Of a DNA stretch of 64,000 nucleotides, positions 43,039 through 52,236 are shown one piece after another. The position numbers and the translations under genes are program-made. Location: positions 240,578 to 304,577 of the forward strand of contig NZ_VEBF01000006.1 in the NCBI RefSeq assembly GCF_007676705.1. The letters run 5' to 3'. Under the pieces are notes generated by a model. That model was given only the letters and a program-made list of their open reading frames with translations, searched no databases and had not been told where the DNA came from. The DNA is from Paenibacillus xylanexedens. Lineage in GTDB: Bacteria; Bacillota; Bacilli; Paenibacillales; Paenibacillaceae. Positions within the stretch are counted from its first letter, which is position 1, and every line of letters begins with the position of its first letter.

Positions 43039-43695
43039 TTACACAATCGCAAGTGGAGAATTCTGTACAACAGATAACCACTGACGTGCAATCAGCTCAT
43101 GACCTGCTGCGGTTGGGTGTACGCCATCCCATAACCAGTACGCTGCATCCGCCTGCTTCAGAGCATCATTGAACGTTTGCTGCAATGGCACCCACACAGC
43201 TCCGAATTCTTCAGCCAGACCTTGCGCCAGCTTCTGATACTGACCAATATGCTCTTCCCAGGCCTCCCATTTCTCCACAGTCGCTCCGGTTTTCAGAATA
43301 AACGGCTCCAGCAAAACCAGCCCCGTATCCGGCATCACTTCCCGTGTTTCTTCTAGCAAGTGACGATATGCTCGTCCGAAACGATCCGTAATCCCGCTAG
43401 GTTCTCCATTCATCGTGCGCCAGGCATCATTAACCCCAATCAGGATGCTGATCAGATCGGGTTTCAGACTAATCGTATCCTCATTCCAGCGTGCGTACAG
43501 ATCGGATGCCCGATCCCCACTGATGCCTCTGTTATAGAACGTCTTATGCTTGCTGGCCAGTTCCATACCCAGTTTGCTGGAGATCAGATACGCATACCCG
43601 TGACCGAGAAAATGATTCGGATCATCATTGCGTGATCTTCCCCCATCTGTAATCGAATCTCCTTGAAACAATATAACGGATGGACTTGTACTCAT
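43039..43695 (-). CDS. SGNH/GDSL esterase
   Basis: The four SGNH blocks are present: GDSITDGG (block I, nucleophile Ser), GISGDRASDL (II), IGVNDAW (III) and WDGVHPTAAGHELIA (V, catalytic Asp/His). At 218 residues with no signal peptide it is a cytoplasmic deacetylase-like esterase. Next to lyase genes it probably removes acetyl groups from uronate-containing oligosaccharides, as rhamnogalacturonan acetylesterases do. Confidence 0.9.
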   Translation of the reverse strand: MSTSPSVILFQGDSITDGGRSRNDDPNHFLGHGYAYLISSKLGMELASKHKTFYNRGISGDRASDLYARWNEDTISLKPDLISILIGVNDAWRTMNGEPSGITDRFGRAYRHLLEETREVMPDTGLVLLEPFILKTGATVEKWEAWEEHIGQYQKLAQGLAEEFGAVWVPLQQTFNDALKQADAAYWLWDGVHPTAAGHELIARQWLSVVQNSPLAIV

Positions 43696-43795
43696 GATTG
43701 AAATCGTTCCTTCCTCTTGTGCAAAATGGAAACACTGAACACCTCAGTCTCCATTTTATCCCTTTCGGCTGCAATAGAAAATAGCGTTTTCATAA

Positions 43796-44025
43796 CTATA
43801 TAAGTTGAACTATATATTTACACTGACATTACGATGACAGAACAACCTTCCAATCGCTGTTATCCCCAGATTTTTTTGATTCCCTTTTCAGAAGGGAATC
43901 AAAAAAATCTGGGGATAAGCGTATGCTTTCGATGCAGCTTTCTTTCAGAAAGCTTGTAGCTTCGCCTTTTCAGGTTTTTTCTGTCCTCTCCGTTATCGTG
44001 TAATTGATTAATTCATCTTATATAG
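43796..44025 (+). repeat. Dispersed CTATATAAGTTGAAC repeat, copy A (complete)
   Basis: The left end CTATATAAGTTGAACT and right end AATTCATCTTATATAG are imperfect inverted ends. Inside are a TATTTACACT block, CGATGACAGAACAACCTTCC, and a 27-bp perfect hairpin (43860-43886 with 43892-43918, 5-base loop) beginning TTATCCCCAGATTT. No protein frame is present. It fills the space between the SGNH and uronate dehydrogenase genes and ends 8 bases from the latter's stop codon. Confidence 0.75.
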
Positions 44026-44033
44026 ATACCCAT

Positions 44034-44840
44034 CTATGAATCCTTCGGTTCTTTCTCCACATGGCCTCCGCCCTGATAGGCTGTCTCGTCCCGTTTATCG
44101 GGTACGCCCTTAAGCTTTGCCTCTTCCCACAACTCGGCTGCATCATCCTGAGGACGGTATCCAATCTTCTCCGCCAAGTAGCCAATATCATAATAGTTAT
44201 CCGTGTTCGCTGAAGTCCCGTACAGATTTAGATATTTCATGCCCGAATCCGCCTCAATACAGCACTCGGCGAGCTGAACCATGTCCCTTGGCGAGATCCA
44301 GATGTGAGCCGAGCGCTCCGAGTGCGGGTATGTATCGCCTGAGAAGTTCCCTATCCGAATGTTGAATGAGGACAAGTTATATTTGTCGACGTAATACCGT
44401 CCCAGCAGTTCAATATAACATTTGCTAAGTCCATAGAAGCTGTCCGGGCGGTATGGATCATCCACTTCAATATCCTCACCCGTAGGATAGAAGCCTGTCG
44501 CATGGTTGGAACTTGCGAAAATCACCCGCTGAACACCGTTCAACCGTGCAGCTTCATATACATGGTAGGCTCCAGTTACATTGATCGGCAGGACTTTGCC
44601 CAGAAAATCTTCCTCATCCTTGGCCCATGCAATGTGCAGAACGGTGTGAACTCCCTGCATCAGTTCTTTCAAGCGTTCCCCGTCTGTCACATCCATGGCT
44701 ATAATGCCAGCTTCCTCATCTTCATGCAGATCGGCCGCGACGATGTCATACGTGCCCTTGGATCTCAACCCCTCCAACAGACTGCGACCAATGACTCCAG
44801 CAGCTCCCGTAATTAACAGCTTGCGCTTCGGTTCACTCAT
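44034..44840 (-). CDS. udh: Uronate dehydrogenase (extended SDR family)
   Basis: The N-terminal NAD-binding motif is LLITGAAGVIGRSLLEGL. The sequence ASSNHATGFYPTGED near residue 110 and SFYGLSKCYIELLGRYY, with the catalytic Tyr and Lys near 135-140, are typical of uronate dehydrogenases, which oxidise glucuronate or galacturonate to the aldarate lactone with NAD. The 268 residues fit. Its position upstream of the esterase and lyase genes supports a role in uronic acid breakdown. The rest of the aldarate pathway is not in this window. Confidence 0.8.
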   Translation of the reverse strand: MSEPKRKLLITGAAGVIGRSLLEGLRSKGTYDIVAADLHEDEEAGIIAMDVTDGERLKELMQGVHTVLHIAWAKDEEDFLGKVLPINVTGAYHVYEAARLNGVQRVIFASSNHATGFYPTGEDIEVDDPYRPDSFYGLSKCYIELLGRYYVDKYNLSSFNIRIGNFSGDTYPHSERSAHIWISPRDMVQLAECCIEADSGMKYLNLYGTSANTDNYYDIGYLAEKIGYRPQDDAAELWEEAKLKGVPDKRDETAYQGGGHVEKEPKDS

Positions 44841-44934
44841 GAATCCAGCTCCCTTCGCTCAGATAGGTTATCTGTCCTCTATAGAACAGTATTAACCGAT
44901 CAGGCGAAGGAATTACCGGATATTACAATAGAAC

Positions 44935-45062
44935 CTATATAAGTTGAACATCCATTTACACCTTTATAAAATTGAATTGAAAAATCTGGGGATAACAGTG
45001 ATCGGAAGGTTGTTCTGTCATCGAAGTGGCTAGTGTAAATATTTTCTTTAGTTCAACTTGTA
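44935..45062 (-). repeat. Dispersed CTATATAAGTTGAAC repeat, copy B
   Basis: CTATATAAGTTGAAC (44935-44949) and GTTCAACTTGTA (45051-45062) are inverted ends. Between them the AAATCTGGGGATAACAG, GGTTGTTCTGTCATCG and AGTGTAAATATT blocks repeat copy A in reverse. One arm of the hairpin is lost. It begins 7 bases past the azlD stop. Confidence 0.7.
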
Positions 45063-45068
45063 CATCAA

Positions 45069-45398
45069 TTATCCGATCCAATATCGCAAGATCATCATAG
45101 CCACAATACCGACCAATACGGTTCCAAGCAGACTGCGTGTCCAGATGGCTACTGCAATCGTTGGCAGGGATGCCCACAAGGCTGCATTCTGCGTAATCGG
45201 CACTAACTGGTTGTCCGACATGAACAGTTCCTGACCGATCAGTGATGCCATGACCGCAACGGGTACATACTCCAGCCAGCGTAATAACCACATTGGAATC
45301 TGTATCTTGCTGAACAGCATCAGCGGCAGTACACGCGGGATAAATGTTAACAACGCTGAACCCATAATAATCCAAAACACATCCCATCTTACTTCCAT
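45069..45398 (-). CDS. azlD: AzlD-type branched-chain amino acid exporter subunit
   Basis: The 109-residue protein has about four membrane segments and the family start (VFWIIMGSALLTFIPRVLPL). AzlD (PF05437) works with AzlC to export branched-chain amino acids or analogues. Its start overlaps the azlC stop by 10 bases. Confidence 0.9.
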   Translation of the reverse strand: MEVRWDVFWIIMGSALLTFIPRVLPLMLFSKIQIPMWLLRWLEYVPVAVMASLIGQELFMSDNQLVPITQNAALWASLPTIAVAIWTRSLLGTVLVGIVAMMILRYWIG

Positions 45399-46132
45399 CG
45401 TTCCATGAACACTCCCATCGTTGCCGCAATGACCGCAGCCACAATAACACTCATGCTGCCAAGTGAAGCCATACTGGCGAAGATTACACAGACCACGGCG
45501 ATAATCGCCACATTAATGTGTATTTTTTTATTTTTGCGATGCACCAACTGAAGTACAACCAGTCCGATAAACATCGCTGGCAGTGCATAATCGAGACCCA
45601 GTCGTTCCGGGTTGGTGATCCAGCGTCCAAAGTATGCTCCCGCCATATTGGCTACGAACCAGTTCAGGTATGCGGTAATATTCAGACCGTGCATCCAGCG
45701 TTCACTGAGCCTTTCCCTGCCAATAGCACGCGTCATCGCCACTCCGAAAGACTCATCGGTAAGTAGTGAACCAATCCACATATTTTTAAGCGGAGTCAGA
45801 TGCCGAAAATACGGTGATACAGCTGCACTGAGCAGCAAATGACGAAGATTCACAAAAAATATGGTGAACATGATGGCTAGTGCCGACCCATTCGATGCGA
45901 GCATGCCTGCTGCAATGAACTGAGCTGATCCTGCATATAGGATCAGGCTGAGCAGAGCCGTTTCCGCCAGACTCAGACCTGCGGTCATTTCAATGACACC
46001 CGCAGCAAAGCCAATACTCAAATAGCCAAGCAGGGTTGGGATACAATCTTTCACCCCCTGCATGAAAGTGGCATGATCCTGGACCTCTTCCGTGTTCTTC
46101 TGTCTAGATATCTGTTGTGTACTTTGGTCCAA
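45389..46132 (-). CDS. azlC: AzlC-type branched-chain amino acid exporter subunit
   Basis: The 247-residue membrane protein carries AzlC features (CIPTLLGYLSIGFAAGVIEM, LILYAGSAQFIAAGMLASNG and FTIFFVNLRHLLLSAAVSPY). It begins with a TTG at 46132, 11 bases after AGAGGGG. It is probably co-transcribed with azlD. No Lrp-type azlB regulator is adjacent. Confidence 0.92.
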   Translation of the reverse strand: MDQSTQQISRQKNTEEVQDHATFMQGVKDCIPTLLGYLSIGFAAGVIEMTAGLSLAETALLSLILYAGSAQFIAAGMLASNGSALAIMFTIFFVNLRHLLLSAAVSPYFRHLTPLKNMWIGSLLTDESFGVAMTRAIGRERLSERWMHGLNITAYLNWFVANMAGAYFGRWITNPERLGLDYALPAMFIGLVVLQLVHRKNKKIHINVAIIAVVCVIFASMASLGSMSVIVAAVIAATMGVFMERWK

Positions 46133-46461
46133 CTCTGGTACAACCCCTCTCCAATTTCTGTCTCCATCAACCGATATATATCGATGAGTACTTATTCAGG
46201 TGCATTTTTCGTGCCACATTAATTCAGAAATATACCACAAGATGTGCACTAAGGGAGAGACAGATTACTTTTTATAGAACAGATGTAATCCTAAATACCT
46301 ATAAAATTAAAAAAATATTTTCACAAACCGCATAAATAATGTTGAATAAACTCGAATTTTGTCATACGATAGCACCAGAAACATCTGGAAATGTTGGAAA
46401 CTTTACCAGATTGGATATATCCACCAGGGAAATGGTTGGATTACACAGAGGGGGAATGTGT
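46133..46461. other. Divergent promoter region of azlC and a chemoreceptor
   Basis: This A+T-rich stretch carries the two promoters. The chemoreceptor frame is open back to 46339, but that part has no ribosome site. No repeat or small gene is visible. Confidence 0.4.
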
Positions 46462-48462
46462 ATGAAGAAGATTCGTGAACAAGGGGCCAAAAGAACGCTG
46501 CAGATGAGAGAGAAACTGATTTTATCATTTGCCATCGTACTACTCATTCCCACAATCAGTCTGGGCATTATTTCGTTCCAAACAGCCGAAGCCAAGGTCG
46601 AAGAGAAAATGTATGAAAACGCAATTAGCAATGTTACTGTGCTCAACCAGACCATTGACCAGATCATTGGAGCAACACGTAAAAATGTTGATTTCCTGGC
46701 AAGTCAGCTGGATCCAGGCAATGTCGGCCCCAACCAGGGTGACGAGACAGATACCATCCGTACTTTGCTCGATGCGTATAAGGAAACCCATGATGACGTG
46801 GAGCTTGCCTCCATCGGTACCGATCAGGGCGTATATATTAACTCCCCTGTAACGGCGGTGAATAAGGAAGGATACGACCCGCGCGAACGCCCGTGGTATC
46901 AGGCTGCTACACAGAACAAAGATGTCCCTACTGTAATCACCCCCTACATATCAAGCAATACCGGCAATGTTGTTGCATCGGTAGCTCAGACCTCAGCGGA
47001 TGGCCATGGTGTCGTCTCTGTCAGCCTGTCGCTTGAAGCCCTGTCCCAAACGGTTAATTCCACGAAGATCGGCGAGAAGGGTTATGTCTATATCATTGAT
47101 AATGCCAACAAAATCATTGTACATCCTACCGAAAAACCGGGAACCGAAGGAACCATGGAGCCCTATAAAGATATTTTTGCAAAGAAAAACGGAAGTCTGA
47201 CCTATACACTTAATGGGAACAAGGAACACGCCTTTTTCTCCACCAATGAAACGACAGGCTGGACTGTGGTCGGTGTCATTGATAGTGGTGAAGTGACGGA
47301 ATCTGTCCGGCCCATTCTATATACCACCCTTATCGTTATTGCGATTGCGATCGCTGTAAGCTCCATCATTATTTTCTGGATTGTGCAGTCGATCACCAAA
47401 CCGCTGAACCGCCTGGTGAAGGCATCCAACGAGATTAGTGATGGCAATCTGACCATTGAGGTGGCTGTATTGGGACAGGATGAGTTCGGGAAACTCAGCA
47501 CCAGCTTCAATAAGATGAGCGAATCTTTACGAAATGTCATTCAGGACGTCCGTCACACAGCTGACGAGTTAACTGCCTCTTCAACACAATTGGCAGTCAA
47601 TTCATCCGAGACAACCAAAGCAACTGAGCAAGTTGCCTTGATCACGGAAGAATCCGCAGCTGGACTTGAGAAACAAACAAGCAGCTTGAAACATACTGCA
47701 CAGCAGATGAATGAGCTTGCTGGAGGTGTGGGACAGGTAACAAACAGCACACAACAAGTATCCGAGGCTGCCATGCAAGCAAGTGAGCTCGCGGATAAAG
47801 GGAATGCTACCATGCAGACAGCCGTATCCGAGATGGATTCCGTCAGTCGCTTTGTGCAGGGTATGGCAGATACTGCGGGGCGACTTGAGCAGCACTCCAC
47901 ATCCATTGGCGAGATGGTATCTGTCATTACAGACATCGCTGCACAGACCAATCTGCTTGCACTCAATGCTTCCATTGAAGCAGCCCGCGCAGGTGAGCAT
48001 GGACGCGGCTTCTCCGTTGTTGCCAGCGAAGTTCGCAAGCTCGCGGAGCAATCCAGCCTGTCCGGCCAGAAGATTGTAGAGATGGTTGGAGCAATTCAAC
48101 AGGAGATTGCCATGGCCAATCATAATGTACAGATTGGGCAGCAGGATGTAAGCAACGGCATTCGTGCTGTGCAATTTGCAGATGAGGCTTTTGCCCAGAT
48201 TAGTCAGGCTGTTGGGGTCGTCAATCATCAGCTTGAGAACATTGCAGCTGCTTCACAGCAGATGTCTGCAAGTACAGCCGAAGTGGTGCAATCCATTGAT
48301 CAGATTCACACCATATCGGAAACCAACGCCGATGGAACAGAGAACATCTCTGCAGCTACGGAGGAGCAGGTGGCTTCCATGCAGGAGATATCATCCTCTG
48401 CTGACTCGCTCGCACATCTGGCTCACAAGCTGCAGAAGCTGGTGGAACAATTCAAGCTGTAA
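46462..48462 (+). CDS. Methyl-accepting chemotaxis protein with dCache sensor
   Basis: The order is membrane segment (LILSFAIVLLIPTISLGIIS), dCache_1 sensor with YDPRERPWYQAATQ near residue 125, second membrane segment (TTLIVIAIAIAVSSIIIFWI), HAMP (KPLNRLVKASNEISDGNLTI) and signalling domain (LALNASIEAARAGEHGRGFS). The D-P-R-x-R-P-W-Y pattern is typical of dCache sensors for small ligands; many of these bind amino acids. I chose the ATG at 46462 because AGAGGGGGA lies 6 bases before it; the product is 666 residues. Confidence 0.93.
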   Translation: MKKIREQGAKRTLQMREKLILSFAIVLLIPTISLGIISFQTAEAKVEEKMYENAISNVTVLNQTIDQIIGATRKNVDFLASQLDPGNVGPNQGDETDTIRTLLDAYKETHDDVELASIGTDQGVYINSPVTAVNKEGYDPRERPWYQAATQNKDVPTVITPYISSNTGNVVASVAQTSADGHGVVSVSLSLEALSQTVNSTKIGEKGYVYIIDNANKIIVHPTEKPGTEGTMEPYKDIFAKKNGSLTYTLNGNKEHAFFSTNETTGWTVVGVIDSGEVTESVRPILYTTLIVIAIAIAVSSIIIFWIVQSITKPLNRLVKASNEISDGNLTIEVAVLGQDEFGKLSTSFNKMSESLRNVIQDVRHTADELTASSTQLAVNSSETTKATEQVALITEESAAGLEKQTSSLKHTAQQMNELAGGVGQVTNSTQQVSEAAMQASELADKGNATMQTAVSEMDSVSRFVQGMADTAGRLEQHSTSIGEMVSVITDIAAQTNLLALNASIEAARAGEHGRGFSVVASEVRKLAEQSSLSGQKIVEMVGAIQQEIAMANHNVQIGQQDVSNGIRAVQFADEAFAQISQAVGVVNHQLENIAAASQQMSASTAEVVQSIDQIHTISETNADGTENISAATEEQVASMQEISSSADSLAHLAHKLQKLVEQFKL

Positions 48463-48464
48463 CC

Positions 48465-48494
48465 GTTGAACTAAAGATTAGTTCAACTTATATA
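48465..48494. repeat. Dispersed repeat, minimal copy E (ends only)
   Basis: GTTGAACTAAAG is followed almost directly by AGTTCAACTTATATA, the two inverted ends of copies A and B with the centre removed. It begins 3 bases after the chemoreceptor stop. Confidence 0.5.
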
Positions 48495-48512
48495 ATAAGT
48501 AGTCTGTACACA

Positions 48513-48554
48513 CCAAAAGCCCCTTTGCCATCATATTGGCAAAGGGGCTTTTGG
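48513..48554. terminator. Perfect 18-bp hairpin terminator
   Basis: CCAAAAGCCCCTTTGCCA (48513-48530) and TGGCAAAGGGGCTTTTGG (48537-48554) are exact complements. It stands between the convergent chemoreceptor and DUF2087 genes. Confidence 0.85.
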
Positions 48555-48595
48555 GTTATGAAAGGTCAGGAACTTTAGAAATGAAAATGTCCCGC

Positions 48596-49792
48596 CTATT
48601 CAGCAGATTGCTTTTTATCTCCGTGGTACCCTTGGTCTCCATAGGGCTCTAACTGTTCAAACCAGCGGTTCAGACATTTAGTCAATGCATCTTTGGGATC
48701 GTAGTAGGGGTTATCATCTTGCTTCAATGTCTCCAGCACTTCGATCACGAAGGCATTCTCTCCATATTCATTCCATTCAGCCTGTAATCTTCGATTCAGA
48801 TGGCTGCCCATCTGTAGCATAAACCGTTGTCCATTAATGGTTTTCAGATTAAGTGTACTGTCGATATAGACTTTGCCGTTACGTTCATTCCGAATCTGGT
48901 AGACGCCCGCTTCCGTCTTGACTTCCTTCGCCTGTTCCTGCAATTCTTTGCGACGATCCATGTTCTCCCGCTCCCCCTTTTCTTTGCGACCCTGTTTTCT
49001 ATCTTGGGCACTCTGTTGATCTGTAGGACTTCCCAGCCAATACTGACTGCCATCTGGCTCACGCTCCATCAAGCCATAGTCGATCAGGTACCTCCGTATT
49101 TCCACGTAATCGTCATAGACTTTCTTCAGCAGCTCATTGATCTGTTTCTCGGAATATTTACGCTCTGTATCGAATCGTTTGGCTATCTCAGTGAGCACGA
49201 TATATTTATGCTTTTGCTGCATATGAAACGTCGTCAGTGGACCGCTGGTGCCTTCCGGAAAATACTTGCTTAGCACCTTCTCCCGATCCTGTTCTGTAAT
49301 ATCAAATGAATCACGACGGATCGTATGTCCATGCCTTGTCACAGGCGATACCCATTCAGCCGGAGCTTGGGCATCTTTACTCTTGAGAAGCTCCATTAAT
49401 GCCAAAAATATCTTGGCCTGCCGTTCCTTCTCCTTCAATACAAACCGATGATTCCGAATCGTGGAAGCACTCCCGATGCCAAGGGTCTTCTGTACCTCAG
49501 CATCCTTCTTTCCTTCATAGAATTGGGCCAGCAAGCCACGCTGGACATCAGACAATCCGGTTACGCTTTTATCCAACTCCAGCAAATACTCAAATACCGA
49601 TCCATGAACCTTCTCAATATGAACACGCATATAGCGGGCTGCCTCATAGAGCACCCCTTCTTCGGGGTAGATAATCCCCACTTCCGTCCTGTATCCGCAG
49701 CAGACGCATATATAGGCGGGACCGTCCTCCATATAACCACGCTTGATCTCTTCCAGCGAAGCTGTTTGCAACCAGGATTCTGATGATTTCAT
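48596..49792 (-). CDS. HTH + DUF2087 + GIY-YIG nuclease-like fusion protein
   Basis: The N-terminus has a CxxC zinc-ribbon-like segment (YICVCCGYRTEVG). A sigma-70/LuxR-like helix-turn-helix follows near 78-110 (LSDVQRGLLAQFYEGKKDAE, LGIGSASTIRNHRFVLKEKE). DUF2087 lies near 172-255 (VLSKYFPEG, RKYSEKQINELLKKVYDDYVEI, RRYLIDYGLMER). After a charged linker a GIY-YIG domain (about 295-375) shows GVYQIRNERNGKVYIDSTLN, Arg in NGQRFML and Glu in FVIEVLE. The usual YIG Gly is replaced (YID), so activity is uncertain. It may be a DNA-binding regulator or a nuclease. AAGGAGC lies before the ATG. Confidence 0.8.
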   Translation of the reverse strand: MKSSESWLQTASLEEIKRGYMEDGPAYICVCCGYRTEVGIIYPEEGVLYEAARYMRVHIEKVHGSVFEYLLELDKSVTGLSDVQRGLLAQFYEGKKDAEVQKTLGIGSASTIRNHRFVLKEKERQAKIFLALMELLKSKDAQAPAEWVSPVTRHGHTIRRDSFDITEQDREKVLSKYFPEGTSGPLTTFHMQQKHKYIVLTEIAKRFDTERKYSEKQINELLKKVYDDYVEIRRYLIDYGLMEREPDGSQYWLGSPTDQQSAQDRKQGRKEKGERENMDRRKELQEQAKEVKTEAGVYQIRNERNGKVYIDSTLNLKTINGQRFMLQMGSHLNRRLQAEWNEYGENAFVIEVLETLKQDDNPYYDPKDALTKCLNRWFEQLEPYGDQGYHGDKKQSAE

Positions 49793-49960
49793 GTAAAAGC
49801 TCCTTTTTTATCATTGTTATAGTCATTTTAACCGAATATCAAATAACAAATAATAATTTTTGTTTGTTTATTTATAGACATAATATAATTTTGTTTGTTA
49901 CATGTCAACATAACTAAAAAGGATGCTGTGTTTGAAGACTCACGGATACCCTTGTTCAAC

Positions 49961-49994
49961 AGAAAAAGACCGCAGGGTCGCAACCCTGCAGTCT
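49961..49994 (-). terminator. Terminator of the third chemoreceptor gene
   Basis: On the minus strand GACTGCAGGGT pairs with ACCCTGCGGTC (49968-49993) and runs into TTTTTC. Confidence 0.85.
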
Positions 49995-50008
49995 CATTTC
50001 AATCCCTG

Positions 50009-51982
50009 TTACAACTTAAACCGTTCAATCATACTTTGCAGATCTTCAGCCATACGTGACAATGCTGCCGAAGATGCTGCAACCTCTTCCATCGTGGCCA
50101 ACTGTTCCTGTGCTGCAGCTGATCCATCTTCCGTTCCAGAAGCAATTCTGTCAGAAAGAACCATCGTATCATTTACTGCCTTGTTGATATGACTCATGCC
50201 GCCATCAATTTGACGGGAAGCCGCGGATACTTCTCCAGCTTGTGCAGCCACCAACTGTACCGCAGTACGAATGTTATGGAATGCTTCGCCCGCTTCTGTA
50301 ACCATCTGCGAACTCTTCACCATACCTTCTCCCGTACGGTCAAATGTGGATTGCACCGCATTGGTTTTCTCCTGCATCTCATGCATAAGCTCATTAATCC
50401 GCTCGGCTGAAGCGCCTGAACTGTGAGCCAATGTCTTCACTTCGTTGGCTACAACGGCGAATCCTCGCCCTTGCTCGCCAGCTCTTGAAGCTTCAATGGA
50501 TGCATTCAATGCGAGGATGTTGGTCTGCTTGGCAATGGCCGTAATCTCGGCCACAATCACAAGAATCTCTTCATTTTTCGCGCGCAGATCCTCAATGACC
50601 ACAGACATGGCTTTACTTTCGTCGTTCACCTGCTGAATATGAGTAACCGCTTCTTCCACGGTAACCATACCCGCTTCCGACTTGGTGGATGCATCAAGCG
50701 CGATACGAGCAGTATCTTCAGCACTTGATGAGATCTCTTTAACTCCAATGGACATTTCGCCCACGAGTTGACCTGTAGCAGCAAGGCTGTTGTTTTGCAA
50801 AGTTGTTCCTGCAGCTGCATCCTGCATCAGTTCAGCCACTTGTTCTGTGGCCTTGGATGTCTGTTCCGAACTTGCCATTAGCTCTTCAGAAGATGCTGCC
50901 AGCTGGGAGGATGTATCATGTACTTCTCCAAGCACACTACGGAGTGAAGTCGTCATCATATCGAAGCTTTCTCCAAGCTGTCCGAACTCATCCTTACGCT
51001 GCAAACCTACACGTACTGTTAGATCCCCTGCGCTAACTTGGGATGCTGCCTGCGTTAATTGCAGTAATGGCCGATGAATGCTGCGAATAATGAAAACAAG
51101 CAAAATCAACCCAATAACCAATGCAGATGCCACAATCGTAATTGAACGGATCAAAATAGGCATTACGGCTTCCGTTGCTTCCGAAGGAACCATCTCACCA
51201 ACAATTTTCCAACCCGTCACCGGATTGGTAAAATACACAGCTTCCACTTCGCGACCATCATATGTATACTTCACAGTACCACTTTCCTGCGTATACATCT
51301 CATTAATATAGCTTTCATCCGACTGTGTGCCGGATTCAATGTTGTAGTGGAACAGGAATTTACCCCCGTTATCCAGCATGTACAGTTTTCCTTCTTTACC
51401 AATGCGTATCTGATCAACGGATTCTTTCAGATGATTGAGACTGACATTGGCTCCGAATACCCCTTTGCCGTCAGCCAGCTTGGCCGCTGCGGTCACAACC
51501 CATTCGCCCGTCGAAGCCGACTGGAACGTATCTGAGATTACCGGTTCATCCTGGGACATACCCATCGTATACCATGAACGTTCTCGAGGATCATAATTCT
51601 GTTCCTCGGATTCAGGAGACTTCATCCAGCTACCATCTTCGGCACCTGCAGTAAGCACACCCAATTCCTTGTGATTTTGAGACATCCGATCCATCTGCCT
51701 TTGAAGCGCAGGTGATTGATTAATAATATCGTTTGAAGTAATACCCGCGGCCATCTGTGCTGCGTTATCCTTCTCCATATCCAACATCTGATTAATCTGC
51801 AGACTGAGCATTTCTGTTTTGGCCTGTGCGGAACGAATAATTTCCAGCTTAACCTGGTCAGCAGCTTTTTGATAAGACAACCATCCCACGGTGATGCTCG
51901 GTACTATCAGGAACAGGAGCAATGCAGCAACCAGGCGTTTTTTTACGGTTAAAGTAAACCAATTGCGAATCCTTTTCTTCAT
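50009..51982 (-). CDS. Methyl-accepting chemotaxis protein with dCache sensor
   Basis: The order matches the receptor at 46462-48462: membrane segment (LLLFLIVPSITVGWLSYQKA), dCache sensor (NYDPRERSWYTMGMSQDEPV), membrane segment (ASALVIGLILLVFIIRSIHR), HAMP (LLQLTQAASQVSAGDLTVRV) and signalling hairpin (LALNASIEASRAGEQGRGFA). The 657-residue protein is a paralogue, but its sensor differs enough to suggest another ligand. It appears monocistronic. Confidence 0.93.
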   Translation of the reverse strand: MKKRIRNWFTLTVKKRLVAALLLFLIVPSITVGWLSYQKAADQVKLEIIRSAQAKTEMLSLQINQMLDMEKDNAAQMAAGITSNDIINQSPALQRQMDRMSQNHKELGVLTAGAEDGSWMKSPESEEQNYDPRERSWYTMGMSQDEPVISDTFQSASTGEWVVTAAAKLADGKGVFGANVSLNHLKESVDQIRIGKEGKLYMLDNGGKFLFHYNIESGTQSDESYINEMYTQESGTVKYTYDGREVEAVYFTNPVTGWKIVGEMVPSEATEAVMPILIRSITIVASALVIGLILLVFIIRSIHRPLLQLTQAASQVSAGDLTVRVGLQRKDEFGQLGESFDMMTTSLRSVLGEVHDTSSQLAASSEELMASSEQTSKATEQVAELMQDAAAGTTLQNNSLAATGQLVGEMSIGVKEISSSAEDTARIALDASTKSEAGMVTVEEAVTHIQQVNDESKAMSVVIEDLRAKNEEILVIVAEITAIAKQTNILALNASIEASRAGEQGRGFAVVANEVKTLAHSSGASAERINELMHEMQEKTNAVQSTFDRTGEGMVKSSQMVTEAGEAFHNIRTAVQLVAAQAGEVSAASRQIDGGMSHINKAVNDTMVLSDRIASGTEDGSAAAQEQLATMEEVAASSAALSRMAEDLQSMIERFKL

Positions 51983-52017
51983 TTAACTATCCCCCATCAT
52001 AATCTTCACCCATCCTT

Positions 52018-52045
52018 TTATCGGACAATTGCTGTAAAAATATTA
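52018..52045 (-). promoter_or_regulatory. Possible SigD-type promoter of the third chemoreceptor
   Basis: On the minus strand TAAT, a 15-base spacer and GTCCGATAA resemble the SigD pattern TAAA-N15-GCCGATAA. It lies about 45 bases before the start. Confidence 0.4.
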
Positions 52046-52236
52046 TGTATAAATACTAAATTAGAATAAATTTAATCTTTTCGCTCGGATTAGATGGATT
52101 CACCTTATCCTTCTTCTCGTTTTGACCCTCTAAGCGAGATCGTTTACAATGCTCATAAGCTGGTTATTCAAGAAACGATTGGAAGGGGAGGTTTCAAATC
52201 TTACGCAAGTCAAATGAAAGACAACGTTATTCCACT

